Assembly (NCBI GenBank): GCA_046348585.1
Contig: JAXMDZ010000003.1
Location: 62,001-126,000 of the forward strand
DNA length: 64,000 nt
DNA from: JADZAI01 sp046348585
GTDB taxonomy: Bacteria; Pseudomonadota; Alphaproteobacteria; Micropepsales; Micropepsaceae
Reading direction: 5' to 3'
Of this stretch, positions 24,731 to 33,731 are shown one piece after another. How positions within the stretch are numbered: position 1 is the first letter of the stretch; every line of letters begins with the position of its first letter. The notes under the pieces were generated by a model. The model was not told the origin of the DNA and ran no database searches. It worked only from the letters and a program-made list of their open reading frames with translations. The position numbers and the translations under genes are program-made.

Positions 24731-25294
24731 ATGTCCCTCATCAATACCGAAGTGAAGCCCTTCAAGGCGCAGGCCTACAAGAACGGCCAGTTCCTCGCCG
24801 TCAGCGACGCGGACCTCAAGGGCAAGTGGTCGGTCGTGTTCTTCTATCCGGCCGACTTCACCTTCGTCTGCCCGACCGAGCTGGAGGACCTCGCCGACAA
24901 CTACGCCGAGTTCCAGAAGCTCGGCGTCGAGATCTACTCCGTCTCGACCGACACGCATTTCGCCCACAAGGCCTGGCACGACACCTCGGCGGCCATCAAG
25001 AAGATCCAGTACACGATGGTCGGCGACCCGACGCTGACGATCAGCCGGAACTTCGAGGTGCTGATCGAGGCCGATGGCCTCGCCGATCGTGGCACCTTCG
25101 TGATCGACCCGGAAGGCAAGATCCAGATCGTCGAGATCACCGCCGGCGGCATCGGCCGCGACGCGAAGGAGCTGCTGCGCAAGATCAAGGCGGCGCAGTA
25201 TGTCGCCTCGCATCCGGGCGAAGTCTGCCCCGCCAAGTGGCAGGAAGGCGCGAAGACCCTGGCACCCTCGCTCGACCTCGTCGGCAAGATCTGA
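24731..25294 (+). CDS. ahpC: Alkyl hydroperoxide reductase C (2-Cys peroxiredoxin)
   Basis: 187-residue cytoplasmic peroxiredoxin that reduces H2O2 and organic peroxides. The peroxidatic Cys C47 is in ADFTFVCPTE and the resolving Cys C166 in GEVCPAKW, matching the canonical C46/C165 of enteric AhpC. Typical AhpC length and ends. AhpF follows 93 bases downstream, so the pair is likely one transcript that AhpF keeps reduced with NADH. Confidence 0.97.
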   Translation: MSLINTEVKPFKAQAYKNGQFLAVSDADLKGKWSVVFFYPADFTFVCPTELEDLADNYAEFQKLGVEIYSVSTDTHFAHKAWHDTSAAIKKIQYTMVGDPTLTISRNFEVLIEADGLADRGTFVIDPEGKIQIVEITAGGIGRDAKELLRKIKAAQYVASHPGEVCPAKWQEGAKTLAPSLDLVGKI

Positions 25295-25387
25295 GCCGCA
25301 CGCCGGCGGCCCCGGCCCGGACTTCGGTTCCGGGCCGGGACGCCCTACCCCCACCGCCCGCCAATCCCCGCACATCGGAGCACCCTC

Positions 25388-26965
25388 ATGTTGGACGAGA
25401 CCCTGAAGACCCAGCTCAAGGCCTATCTTGAGATGCTGGCGCAGCCCGTCGAGCTGGCCGCTTCGGCCGACGAAAGCGACGCCTCGCGCGAGATGATGGT
25501 GTTGCTGACGGAAATCGCTTCGCTGAGCGGCAAAATCTCGGTGACGCGCGAGCCGGACGCCCGCACGCCGTCCTTCGCCATCCGCCGCGCCGGAACGGAC
25601 GTCGCGGTCCGTTTCGCCGGGTTGCCGATGGGGCACGAATTCAATTCGCTGGTGCTCGCCCTGCTCCAGGTCGGCGGACATCCCTCGAAGACGGCGCAGG
25701 AGCTGATCGAGCGGGTGCGGGGGCTGGAGGGCGACTACAGTTTCGAGACCTATTTCTCGCTCTCGTGCCAGAACTGCCCGGACGTGGTGCAGGCGCTGAA
25801 TCTGATGAGCGTGCTGAATCCGCGCATCCGCCATGTCGCCATCGACGGCGCGCTGTTCCAGGAGGAAGTCGAACGCCGCAAGGTGATGGCGGTGCCGTCG
25901 GTGTTCCTGAACGGCGCGCCCTTCGCGCAGGGCCGCATGGGGCTGGAGGAGATCGTCGCCCGGCTCGATACCGGCGCGGCCGCGCGCGAGGCGGAGAAGA
26001 TCGCCGCCAAGCCGCCCTATGACGTGCTGGTGGTGGGCGGCGGTCCGGCGGGCGCGGCGGCGGCGATCTATGCCGCGCGCAAGGGCATCCGCACCGGCGT
26101 CGCCGCCGAACGCTTCGGCGGGCAGGTGCTGGATACGATGGGCATCGAGAACTTCATCTCGGTCGCGCATACCGAAGGCCCGAAGCTGGCGAGCGCCATG
26201 GAGGCGCATGTCCGCGACTACGGCGTCGACATCATGAACATGCAGACCGCGACGAAGCTGGTGCCGGCGAGCGCGCCGGGCAGACTCGCCGAGGTGCATC
26301 TGGCGAGCGGCGCGGTGCTGCGGTCCAAGACCGTGATCCTGACCACCGGCGCGCGCTGGCGGCAGATGGGCGTGCCCGGCGAGGCGGATTACCGCAACAA
26401 GGGCGTCGCCTACTGCCCGCACTGCGACGGCCCGCTGTTCAAGGGCAAGCGCGTGGCGGTGATCGGCGGCGGCAATTCCGGCGTCGAGGCGGCGATCGAC
26501 CTGGCGGGCATCGTCGCTCATGTGACGCTGATCGAGTTCGACAGCCAGCTGCGCGCCGACGCGGTGCTCCAGCGCAAGCTGGCGAGCCTTCCCAACGTCA
26601 CCGTGATCGTCTCGGCGCAGACGACCGAAGTGACCGGCGACGGCGAGAAGGTGACGGGCCTCGTCTACAAGGACCGCACGAGCGGCGCGAGCCGCACCGT
26701 GCCGCTGGAAGGCATCTTCGTGCAGATCGGTCTGGTGCCCAACACCGAATGGCTGAAAGGGGCGATCGCCCTCAGCCCGCGGGGCGAGATCGAGGTCGAT
26801 CAGCGCGGCGAGACCTCGGCCAAGGGCGTGTTCGCGGCGGGCGATGCGACGACGACGCCGTTCAAGCAGATCGTCATCGCCATGGGCGAAGGCGCGAAGG
26901 CGTCGCTCTCGGCCTTCGACCACCTGATCCGCCTTGCTCCGGCGGAGGAAGCGGCCGCGGCCTGA
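25388..26965 (+). CDS. ahpF: Alkyl hydroperoxide reductase F (flavoprotein disulfide reductase)
   Basis: 525-residue NADH:AhpC oxidoreductase. It has an N-terminal double thioredoxin-like domain with active CQNCPD (C127, C130), then a thioredoxin-reductase-like core with FAD-binding GGGPAGAAAAIYAAR, the redox motif CPHCDG, NADH-binding GGGNSGVEAA, and the C-terminal FAD motif FAAGDATTTPFKQ. Both CxxC pairs are intact, so the enzyme should be active. A perfect 9-bp inverted repeat spans its stop codon. Confidence 0.97.
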   Translation: MLDETLKTQLKAYLEMLAQPVELAASADESDASREMMVLLTEIASLSGKISVTREPDARTPSFAIRRAGTDVAVRFAGLPMGHEFNSLVLALLQVGGHPSKTAQELIERVRGLEGDYSFETYFSLSCQNCPDVVQALNLMSVLNPRIRHVAIDGALFQEEVERRKVMAVPSVFLNGAPFAQGRMGLEEIVARLDTGAAAREAEKIAAKPPYDVLVVGGGPAGAAAAIYAARKGIRTGVAAERFGGQVLDTMGIENFISVAHTEGPKLASAMEAHVRDYGVDIMNMQTATKLVPASAPGRLAEVHLASGAVLRSKTVILTTGARWRQMGVPGEADYRNKGVAYCPHCDGPLFKGKRVAVIGGGNSGVEAAIDLAGIVAHVTLIEFDSQLRADAVLQRKLASLPNVTVIVSAQTTEVTGDGEKVTGLVYKDRTSGASRTVPLEGIFVQIGLVPNTEWLKGAIALSPRGEIEVDQRGETSAKGVFAAGDATTTPFKQIVIAMGEGAKASLSAFDHLIRLAPAEEAAAA

Positions 26966-26974
26966 GGCCGCGGC
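26954..26974 (+). terminator. Weak hairpin at the ahpF stop
   Basis: GCCGCGGCC-TGA-GGCCGCGGC, a perfect 9-bp stem with the stop codon as loop, between convergent ahpF and the alpha/beta hydrolase. There is no U-tract on either side, so it may only slow transcription or protect a 3' end. Confidence 0.3.
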
Positions 26975-27841
26975 TCAGCCCGCCGCGTCGATCTCCGCAA
27001 GGAAGGCGGCGAGCAGCGCGGCATAGGCGGCCGGCTTCTCGTAGAACGGTGCATGGCCGGTGCCCCGCACCCACTGGCCGCGTCCGCGCCAGAGATTGCG
27101 CCAGGCCAGCCGGTCGAGGAGATGCGGGTCGAGGAAGGGTTCGAGATCGCCCTGGATGACGGCGATGGGCTGCGGCCATTCGGCGATCACCGTGCGGGCG
27201 TGGCAGCCTTCGACCGCCGATAGCCAGTGGTCGGCGAAGGTCTTGCGCATCCGGCCGTCGAAGCGCAGGCCCGCGGTGATCAGTTCGTCGTCCACCGGCA
27301 CGGAGGTGCCGTAGAGCTTGGTGCGCATATAGGCCTGAAGCACCTCGGCCGAAGGCTGGTCGGCGATGGCGACCTCGCCGAGCGCGTCCATGTTGAAGGA
27401 CTCGGCCATTTCCTGCGGACCGGGGCCGCAGGGCGGCGTGCCGGTGAGCACGAGGCCGCGCAATGGCACGCCCTGTCCCGCCGCCTCGATCACGATGTGG
27501 CCGCCGAGCGACCAGCCGAATGCGACCGGACGATCCATGCCGAGGCCGGACACGACGGCCGCCACCGCCCGGGCAAAGGCGGGGATCGTGTAGAAGCGCT
27601 CGACGTCGGCGGCGTCGTCGGATTCGCCCGCCCCCGGCAGGTCCATCGCCGCCCAGGCCCGGCCCGCCAGCGCCGGTTCGGCGAGCAGGCGGCGGAAGGC
27701 CGTCTTGGATGCGGTGTTGCCGTGCAGCAGCAGCAGCGGCACGCCGCCGCCCGGCTTCACCCAGACGGCGATCCGCCCCGAAGGTCCGTCCACGAAGCGG
27801 CGTTCGGCGCCCTCGGGCGGCGTCTCGGCATAGGCGGCCAT
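26975..27841 (-). CDS. Alpha/beta hydrolase
   Basis: 288-residue alpha/beta-hydrolase-fold enzyme. The oxyanion block is LLLLHGNTASKTAF, the nucleophile elbow GWSLGG (Ser near residue 105), and a late His occurs in GTGHAPFYEKP, so Ser and His of the triad are visible. The acidic residue is likely in the VIQGDLEPFLDP segment. It starts 5 bases after the stop of the TonB receptor, so it is probably cotranscribed and may hydrolyse what the receptor imports, as with esterases that process siderophores or sugar esters. The substrate is unknown. The start was fixed at ATG 27841 from the gap to the receptor stop. Confidence 0.85.
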   Translation of the reverse strand: MAAYAETPPEGAERRFVDGPSGRIAVWVKPGGGVPLLLLHGNTASKTAFRRLLAEPALAGRAWAAMDLPGAGESDDAADVERFYTIPAFARAVAAVVSGLGMDRPVAFGWSLGGHIVIEAAGQGVPLRGLVLTGTPPCGPGPQEMAESFNMDALGEVAIADQPSAEVLQAYMRTKLYGTSVPVDDELITAGLRFDGRMRKTFADHWLSAVEGCHARTVIAEWPQPIAVIQGDLEPFLDPHLLDRLAWRNLWRGRGQWVRGTGHAPFYEKPAAYAALLAAFLAEIDAAG

Positions 27842-27846
27842 CGCGG

Positions 27847-30042
27847 TCAGAACCGGGCCGTGAAGGTCAGGCCGTAGGTGCGCGGCGGGCCGTAAGCGAT
27901 GGTCTTGAGCACACCCACCGCCGAACGGTCGTCGGTGTAGGTCTCGTACACTTCGTCGCCGACATTCTGGACCCAGGCGAAGATGTCGTAGCGCTCGGTC
28001 CGCAGGCCGAGGCGGGCATCGAACACGCTGCGCCCGTCGGTGCGGAAGCGCGGCGAATTGGTCGCCTCGTAATAGACCGGGGTCTGGCCGGTGAAATCGA
28101 GACGGGCGACCAGTTCGCCCATTTCGAGCGGGTGGTCGTATTCGACAGCGGCGTGGGTGGTCCAGTCGGGCGCACCGATGACCTGGTTGCCCGAGCAGTC
28201 GGTGGAGCCGCCGCCGAGCGAGGTCGGCACGGTGCAGTTCTGGAACTCGTCGTACTCGGCGTTGACGTAGCCCGCCGAGGCTTCGACCAGCAGGTTCGGC
28301 GTGATGTAAGCGGTGATCTCCAGTTCGGCGCCGCTGATCGTCGCCTTGCCGGCGTTGTTCAGCGTCACGCCCGATCCCAGAAGCTGCGAGACCTGCATGT
28401 CGTCGTAGTTGGTGGTGAAGATGCTGAGATTGGCGCGGACGCGGCGGTCGAAGAGATCGGACTTGATGCCGGCCTCGTAGGAGGTGGCGTTCTCCGGCCC
28501 GGCGGCGAGTCCGTCGGTGGAGCCGACCAGATCGACGTTGAAGGCGGCGCTCTTGAAGCCCTTGGCGGCGCGGGCATAGAGCAGGATCTCGTCGGTCGCC
28601 TGATAGGAGAGCGAGAGCGTCGGCGAGACGTCCTCGTCGGACGTGCTGGCGGTATAGGCGAGCGAGGGAAGGCCCAGAAGCTGGAAGATGCCGTCGCGGT
28701 CGTCCTGGACGAAGGCGACGTCCTTGTCCTCGCTGGAATAGCGCAGGCCCAGCGAGAGTTTCAGCTTGTCGGTGATCGCGTAGTCGAGATTGCCGAAGAC
28801 CGCATAGCTTTGCGTCTTCACTTCGCCCACGGTGGTGAGCGCCGGATCGCCCGGAATGCCGAAGCCGAGGCCGATGGTGAGGATGCGGTCGGTGGTGATC
28901 TTCTGATCGAAATAATACGCGCCGACGATGTAGCTCAGCTTCTCGCCGATGGTCCCCGACAGACGGAGTTCCTGCGAGAAATAGGTCGTCTCGTCGCCCC
29001 ACAGGTCACTGGAGAGGTTGTCGATGAGCTCCTGATCGTCATCGAGCGAGGCCTGATAGGAGGACGAGCGATAGGCGCTGATCGAGGTCAGCGTCATGTC
29101 CTCGAAGTCGTGTCTGACGGTCAGCGAGAAGCCGTAATTGTCGCGGTCGAGATAGTCGGCGCGGTTGTTGTTGACCGTGAAGGGGGTCGTTTCCATGACC
29201 GAATTGACGCCGGCCAGATCCTTCACCTGGAAGAAGACCGGCTCGCCCCGGTCGCGCAGGCCGTCGGCCGAGAGGATGACCGTGGTCGCCGCCGACGGCG
29301 TGTAGAAGAGCTGAAGGCGGCCCGAGAGCACGTCGAGCGTGTCGAGGTCCTTGCCGCCGGTCTGGTGCTGGTAGAAGCCGTCGCGGGCGACATAGCCAAG
29401 GGCGATCTTGCCGCCGAGCGTGTCGCTGAGCGGGCCCATCGCGTAACCCTGGACGCGGACCAGGCCGTAATCCCCGACCTGAAGGCGGACTTCGCCCTCG
29501 TTTTCGTCGCCGGGACGCTTGGTGGCGATGTTGAAGACGCCCGCGATGGTGTTCTTGCCGAACAGCGTGCCCTGCGGCCCGCGCAGGACCTCGACCCGGT
29601 CGACGTCGATCAGTTCCTGATTGTAGTTCTCCGGCCGTCCCAGATAGACGCCGTCGACATAGAAGCCGACGCCGGATTCGACGCCGATATTGCGCACCAG
29701 CGTCGAGATGCCACGAATGCCGATCTGGCCCTGGACCGCCGAGGCGATGCCGCCGCCGAAGGCGACGTTGGGCACCGTGCCGACGATGTCCTTGAATTCG
29801 TTGAGGCCGGCGTCGGCGATCTTCTTGGCCGAGACGACCGAGATGGAAGCCGGAACCTTCTGCAGCTTTTCTGAGGTCTTGCGGGCGGTGACGACGATCT
29901 CCTCTACCTGGCCCTCCTCGCCGGCGGTGGGATCGGCCGGAGGCGCGTCCTGCGCGGCGGCGGTCAGGGAGGCGGCCAGCGCGCCGAGCGCGGCGGTGCC
30001 GAGCAGGCGGCGGACGAAACGGGGCATGGAACGCTGTGTCAT
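27847..30042 (-). CDS. TonB-dependent outer-membrane receptor
   Basis: 731-residue receptor with a signal peptide, a TonB-box-like EEIVVTARK (about 47-55), a plug domain (VPASISVVSAKKI, then IRGISTLVRN and the GVEVLRGPQGTLFGKNTIAGV-type block), a 22-strand barrel, and the terminal Phe (LTFTARF). The family imports siderophores, vitamin B12, sugars or aromatic compounds. The plug has typical CirA/FecA-like features but the substrate is undefined. It is followed by an alpha/beta hydrolase and faces an AraC regulator across a 169-base gap with a matched inverted repeat, so it is likely inducible. Confidence 0.92.
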   Translation of the reverse strand: MTQRSMPRFVRRLLGTAALGALAASLTAAAQDAPPADPTAGEEGQVEEIVVTARKTSEKLQKVPASISVVSAKKIADAGLNEFKDIVGTVPNVAFGGGIASAVQGQIGIRGISTLVRNIGVESGVGFYVDGVYLGRPENYNQELIDVDRVEVLRGPQGTLFGKNTIAGVFNIATKRPGDENEGEVRLQVGDYGLVRVQGYAMGPLSDTLGGKIALGYVARDGFYQHQTGGKDLDTLDVLSGRLQLFYTPSAATTVILSADGLRDRGEPVFFQVKDLAGVNSVMETTPFTVNNNRADYLDRDNYGFSLTVRHDFEDMTLTSISAYRSSSYQASLDDDQELIDNLSSDLWGDETTYFSQELRLSGTIGEKLSYIVGAYYFDQKITTDRILTIGLGFGIPGDPALTTVGEVKTQSYAVFGNLDYAITDKLKLSLGLRYSSEDKDVAFVQDDRDGIFQLLGLPSLAYTASTSDEDVSPTLSLSYQATDEILLYARAAKGFKSAAFNVDLVGSTDGLAAGPENATSYEAGIKSDLFDRRVRANLSIFTTNYDDMQVSQLLGSGVTLNNAGKATISGAELEITAYITPNLLVEASAGYVNAEYDEFQNCTVPTSLGGGSTDCSGNQVIGAPDWTTHAAVEYDHPLEMGELVARLDFTGQTPVYYEATNSPRFRTDGRSVFDARLGLRTERYDIFAWVQNVGDEVYETYTDDRSAVGVLKTIAYGPPRTYGLTFTARF

Positions 30043-30084
30043 GTCTGGCCACCCTCTTGCGGATTCCGAGCGCTGACTGTGCGA

Positions 30085-30138
30085 TGCGACGGCCCTCAGC
30101 GTCTTTTGAGCGGCACACGGAAATTTTTGGCCGTCGCA
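30085..30138. promoter_or_regulatory. Paired inverted half-sites between TonB receptor and AraC regulator
   Basis: TGCGACGGCC (30085-30094) and its exact complement GGCCGTCGCA (30129-30138) lie in the gap between the two divergent genes, 44 bases centre to centre (about four helical turns). AraC-family proteins commonly bind repeated half-sites in such gaps, so this is a good candidate operator for the adjacent regulator; inverted sites invite dimer binding or looping. Inferred from position and pattern only. Confidence 0.45.
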
Positions 30139-30211
30139 CTTTCTTTGCGGCTTGGCGCGGGGCCGATCCGCGTTAGGCTATCCCAACCGTCCGCAAGGCA
30201 GGTGACGTAAG

Positions 30212-31222
30212 GTGAAGCCGTTCCAATGGGGCGACTACGAGGACTTCAAGGCGACGGACATGATCCGGGCCGGGACGGAACTCGCGCAGAACGCCGCCGG
30301 CGCGGAGTTCGTGCATGTCGATCTGGGCGAGGAGGACGGCGAGGGTTTCGTCGAATACCTCTGCACGCCCGACCTGAGAGTCGCGGTTTTCGACTGCTCG
30401 TTCCGCACGCCCCACACGCTGCTGGTTCAGGACAATGGCTGGGTGCGGCTGAATTTCAGCCTCGACCTCAACATGGGCATGGGCTTCGGCAAGCGCCCGG
30501 TGGTGCAGGTCATGCGGCCCTCCTGGCAGCTGCTCAGCATGCCGCCGGACGAACTGGTAATCGAGGAAATGCCGGCCCATGTGCGGCTGCAATGGGTGAC
30601 GGTGTGCTGCCGGCCGGAGCGGCTGGGCGATCTGGCCGGCATCCGCACCGGCGACCTGCCGATCCGGCTGACCGGCGCGCCGACGCCCGAGGACGGCATC
30701 GTGCATCAGCGCCGGGCCTTCACGCCCAGCCTTGAAAGCTCCACCATGGATATCGTGGCGCGGCCCCGTCCGCGCGGTGGGCTCGGCACCTCGTTCGTGG
30801 CGACCAAGGCGAACGAACTGGTGATTCTGGGGCTCGATCATCTGCTGCATCAGCAGATGGCGGACGCCGTTCAGGTGCGCCTGTCGGGGCGCGACATCGA
30901 GGCGCTGCATGACGCCCGCGAGATACTGGAGCGCAATCTGCGCCAGCCGCCGACCATTCACGAGCTCAGCCAGCGCCTGGCGCTCAACCGGAACAAGCTG
31001 TTCTACGGCTTCAAGAGCCTGTTCGGCGTCTCGGTTTCGGAGCACCTGCAGGCCTGCCGGATCGGCGAAGGCCACCGGCTGGTGAGCGAAACCGAAATGC
31101 CGATCGCCGAGGTTTCGGCGCTGGTCGGCTTCCAGCACCAGTGCAATTTCTCGACCGCCTTCAAGGCCCGTTACGGCCTCTCTCCCCTCGCCCTGCGGCA
31201 GCAGCGCAAGCGGACGCACTAG
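30212..31222 (+). CDS. AraC-family transcriptional regulator
   Basis: 336 residues. The N-terminal 220 are a sensor domain without a recognised fold, containing FVEYLCTPDLRVAVFDC. The C-terminal 110 form the AraC/XylS DNA-binding domain: the first helix-turn-helix is TIHELSQRLALNRNKLFYGFK and the second is PIAEVSALVGFQHQCNFSTAF. The start is GTG at 30212 behind AGGTGA. It likely controls the divergent TonB receptor and hydrolase. A PchR-like siderophore sensor is one possibility because PchR is also an AraC regulator divergent from a receptor, but this is inference. Confidence 0.9.
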   Translation: MKPFQWGDYEDFKATDMIRAGTELAQNAAGAEFVHVDLGEEDGEGFVEYLCTPDLRVAVFDCSFRTPHTLLVQDNGWVRLNFSLDLNMGMGFGKRPVVQVMRPSWQLLSMPPDELVIEEMPAHVRLQWVTVCCRPERLGDLAGIRTGDLPIRLTGAPTPEDGIVHQRRAFTPSLESSTMDIVARPRPRGGLGTSFVATKANELVILGLDHLLHQQMADAVQVRLSGRDIEALHDAREILERNLRQPPTIHELSQRLALNRNKLFYGFKSLFGVSVSEHLQACRIGEGHRLVSETEMPIAEVSALVGFQHQCNFSTAFKARYGLSPLALRQQRKRTH

Positions 31223-31238
31223 GGACCGCCCAAAAAGA

Positions 31239-31268
31239 CCGCGCCGGCCGGGTCATCCCGGCCGGCGC
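31239..31268. terminator. Bidirectional terminator between AraC gene and small secreted protein
   Basis: A perfect 13-bp inverted repeat (CGCGCCGGCCGGG / CCCGGCCGGCGCG) with loop TCAT. On the minus strand it is followed by GGTCTTTTTGGG, giving an intrinsic terminator for the gene at 31295-31651; on the plus strand it lies 17 bases after the araC-like stop and can also end that transcript. Confidence 0.85.
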
Positions 31269-31294
31269 GTCCGTTCAGACGTGAAAAGGCGCGA

Positions 31295-31651
31295 TTACGC
31301 CTTGCAGGCTTCCATGGCCGGGCCGGCCTTGGCCGAGCCTTCGCCCATCAGCTTCTCGAACTCTTCCTGCGTGATGCCGGCGGCGGCCAGCGCGTCGGCG
31401 ATGATCTTGTCCTTGGCGGCCTGGTCGGCGGCCGCTTCGGCGTCGCCGGTGGCGACCAGAACGGCGACGGCGCGCGGATCGACGTTTTCGACGATCGCCT
31501 TCACCTGGCACTCGCAGGTTTCCGGCTTGTCGTCGCCCGCCTTGCACATCGCCAGCAGCTTGTCGCTGGTCTCGTCGGCCGCGGCGGCGCCCGCCAGCAT
31601 GAACAGCGGCAGGGCCGCGGACAGGGCGAACTTGGCAATCGTGGAGCGCAT
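31295..31651 (-). CDS. Small periplasmic hypothetical protein
   Basis: 118 residues with a signal peptide (MRSTIAKFALSAALPLFMLAGAAAA). The mature protein has Cys residues in LLAMCKAGDDKPETCECQVKAIVE (split) and one near the end (AMEACKA), so disulfides are likely, as suits the periplasm. A helix-rich Ala/Asp/Lys composition follows. The ATG at 31651 is preceded by GAGGGA. No family recognised. It is transcribed alone toward a strong terminator. Confidence 0.72.
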   Translation of the reverse strand: MRSTIAKFALSAALPLFMLAGAAAADETSDKLLAMCKAGDDKPETCECQVKAIVENVDPRAVAVLVATGDAEAAADQAAKDKIIADALAAAGITQEEFEKLMGEGSAKAGPAMEACKA

Positions 31652-31788
31652 TTGGGTAGTCCCTCGTTTCGGTTAGGCCCGAGCGAACACCCGCTTCGCC
31701 CTCGTTTCTGCAGGAACGCCCCTCGGCGCCCTGCCCAGCCGAAACCCGCCATATCAGGGCGCAGCCGGACCGTCGAGAGCCAGTTGCA

Positions 31789-33552
31789 TCAGGGCCGTTT
31801 CGCCAGTTCGTCGGCGATCCAGGCGTCGATCCGCGCCTCCAGCATGGCGAGGGGCATCGGACCCGCCAGCAGCACCTCGTCGTGGAAGCGGCGCACGTCG
31901 AACGAGCCGCCCAGAGCCTCGGCGGCCTTGGCCCGGAGCGCCTTCAGCTTCATCTCGCCGATCTTGTAGGCGAGCGCCTGCCCCGGCCAGGAGATGTAGC
32001 GCTCCAGCTCGGTCTGGATGTTGTGCGGCGACAGGGCCGAATTGTCGGTGAAGCAGGCCCGGGCCTTCTCGATGTCCCAGCGCTTCCAGTGGATGCCGGT
32101 GTCCGCGACCAGCCGGCAGGCCCGCCACATCTCGTAGGACAGGCGGCCGAATCGCTCATAGGCGTCGCGGTACATGCCCATCTCCTCGCCGAGATATTCG
32201 GCATACAGCCCCCAGCCTTCGACGAAGGCGGTCATGCTGCCGTTGCGGCGATAATAGGGAATGTCGCCGAGTTCCTGGGTCAGCGCGATCTGGAGGTGAT
32301 GGCCGGGCACCGCCTCGTGCAGCGTCAGGGCGGGCAGTTCGTAGAGCGGGCGCTGATCGAGCTTGCTGGTGTTGATCATGTAGCCGCCGGCGAGGCCAAG
32401 CTGCGGCGAGCCGGGGAAATAGCGCCCGGTCGTATAGCCCTCCTCCTGATCCTCGGGAACCGGGCGGACGCCATAGGTGAGGCGCGGCAATGTGCCGAAC
32501 AGGCCGGGCAGACGGTCGTCGGACCGCTTGGCGATCTCGGACGCCTTCTCCAGCAATTGCTGGCGGCTGGTGGCGTAGAATTGCGGGTCGGTGCGCAGGA
32601 AGGCGAGGAACTCCGCAAAGGTGCCGGTGAAGCCGGTTTCGGCCATCACGCCGTCCATCAGACCGCGAATGCGGGCCACCTCGGCGAGCCCGATGTCGTG
32701 GATCTCGTCCGGCGTCTGGGCGGTCGTGGTGTGGTGGCGGGCCTGATACTCGTACCAGTCCTCGCCGCCCGGCATGTCGATGACGGCGAGGCTGGCCCGC
32801 GCCTTGGGGAGATACTCGTCCTTGAGGAAGGCGACGAACTGTTCCTGCCGGGGGCGGATCTGGTCGCGGATGAGGGCGATGGCGCGGGTCCGCATCTCGG
32901 CGATGGTCGCCGGATCGATGGTCGCCGGCGCGGTGGCGAAGGGCGCCAGAAGCACATCGGTGTCGATGGGTGCGGCGGCCTGCCCCTCCGCGACCTCCAG
33001 CACGCGATCGACGACGATCTTGGGCTGGGTCCAGCCGGTTTCGACGCCCCGCCGCAGGTTCTTGATGTTTTCGTCATACCAGGCGGGCAGCGCCGCCAGC
33101 CGCGCGAGCCACGCCTCGCCGTCGGCCGGCGTGCGGATCACGGTCGCGTAGGCGAGATAGGAGGCGAGCGTGTGGAAGCCGGAATCGTTCTGGAACGCGA
33201 GGCGGGCCTCGTCGAAACCGGCGGCGGTCAGCCGGTCGGCGATCTCGTAGGCGAGGTAGTCGCGGTCGAAGACGGCGCTCCCCTCCAGCCGGTTGGCCGG
33301 CAGGGCGTCGATACGGCGGGTGAACTCCTCAAGCGCCGCCTTGCGCCGCGCATCGGCCTCGGCGCTGGCGTCCGGCAGCCGCGACAGCGCGGCGGTATCG
33401 TCCTCGAACCCGGCGGTGATCGGGTCCTCGGCGCGCAGAAAGGCCTCGTAGTCGGCTTCGAGCCTGGCGAAGGCCTCGCTTTCGGCGCTGGCCGCCTGGG
33501 CCGGGCAGGCCGCGGCGATGGCCAGAATCGATCCGAAGAGCCAGTGACGCAT
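31789..33552 (-). CDS. DUF885 family putative metallopeptidase
   Basis: 587 residues with a signal peptide (MRHWLFGSILAIAAACPAQA). The central motif HEAVPGHHLQIAL (near residue 410) is the His-rich metal-binding signature of DUF885, which is related to the M32/thermolysin-like HExxH family though the ligands are arranged differently. Other family blocks seen are YEYQARHHTT, FVEGWGLYAEYLGEEMG and YISWPGQALAYKIG. Its predicted location is the periplasm; the activity in this family is poorly known. The ATG at 33552 has the near-ideal AGGAGATCGAC upstream, so the longer frame to 33624 is not used. Confidence 0.88.
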   Translation of the reverse strand: MRHWLFGSILAIAAACPAQAASAESEAFARLEADYEAFLRAEDPITAGFEDDTAALSRLPDASAEADARRKAALEEFTRRIDALPANRLEGSAVFDRDYLAYEIADRLTAAGFDEARLAFQNDSGFHTLASYLAYATVIRTPADGEAWLARLAALPAWYDENIKNLRRGVETGWTQPKIVVDRVLEVAEGQAAAPIDTDVLLAPFATAPATIDPATIAEMRTRAIALIRDQIRPRQEQFVAFLKDEYLPKARASLAVIDMPGGEDWYEYQARHHTTTAQTPDEIHDIGLAEVARIRGLMDGVMAETGFTGTFAEFLAFLRTDPQFYATSRQQLLEKASEIAKRSDDRLPGLFGTLPRLTYGVRPVPEDQEEGYTTGRYFPGSPQLGLAGGYMINTSKLDQRPLYELPALTLHEAVPGHHLQIALTQELGDIPYYRRNGSMTAFVEGWGLYAEYLGEEMGMYRDAYERFGRLSYEMWRACRLVADTGIHWKRWDIEKARACFTDNSALSPHNIQTELERYISWPGQALAYKIGEMKLKALRAKAAEALGGSFDVRRFHDEVLLAGPMPLAMLEARIDAWIADELAKRP

Positions 33553-33731
33553 GTCGATCTCCTGGGTAGGCGGTCGTTCTGCCGCGGGCGGCGGCATGCT
33601 GGACGGGAACGCGCCGCCTGTCACGGGTTTCGGACCGCGGGGCAGCCCTGCGCAGGGGCGACAAACGGTCCGGCCTGAGCGACACTGCGGATGGGCGCGC
33701 GGGTTGCGCCGGAGCGGAAGGACAACGCGGC

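Noticed and set aside
24626..26923. A 765-codon open frame antisense to ahpC and ahpF
   Set aside because: It is opposite two well-conserved genes, and its composition reflects the third-position GC of the true strand.
27463..29874. An 803-codon open frame antisense to the TonB receptor and hydrolase
   Set aside because: No motif and an antisense-like amino-acid composition; both sense genes have clear family hallmarks.
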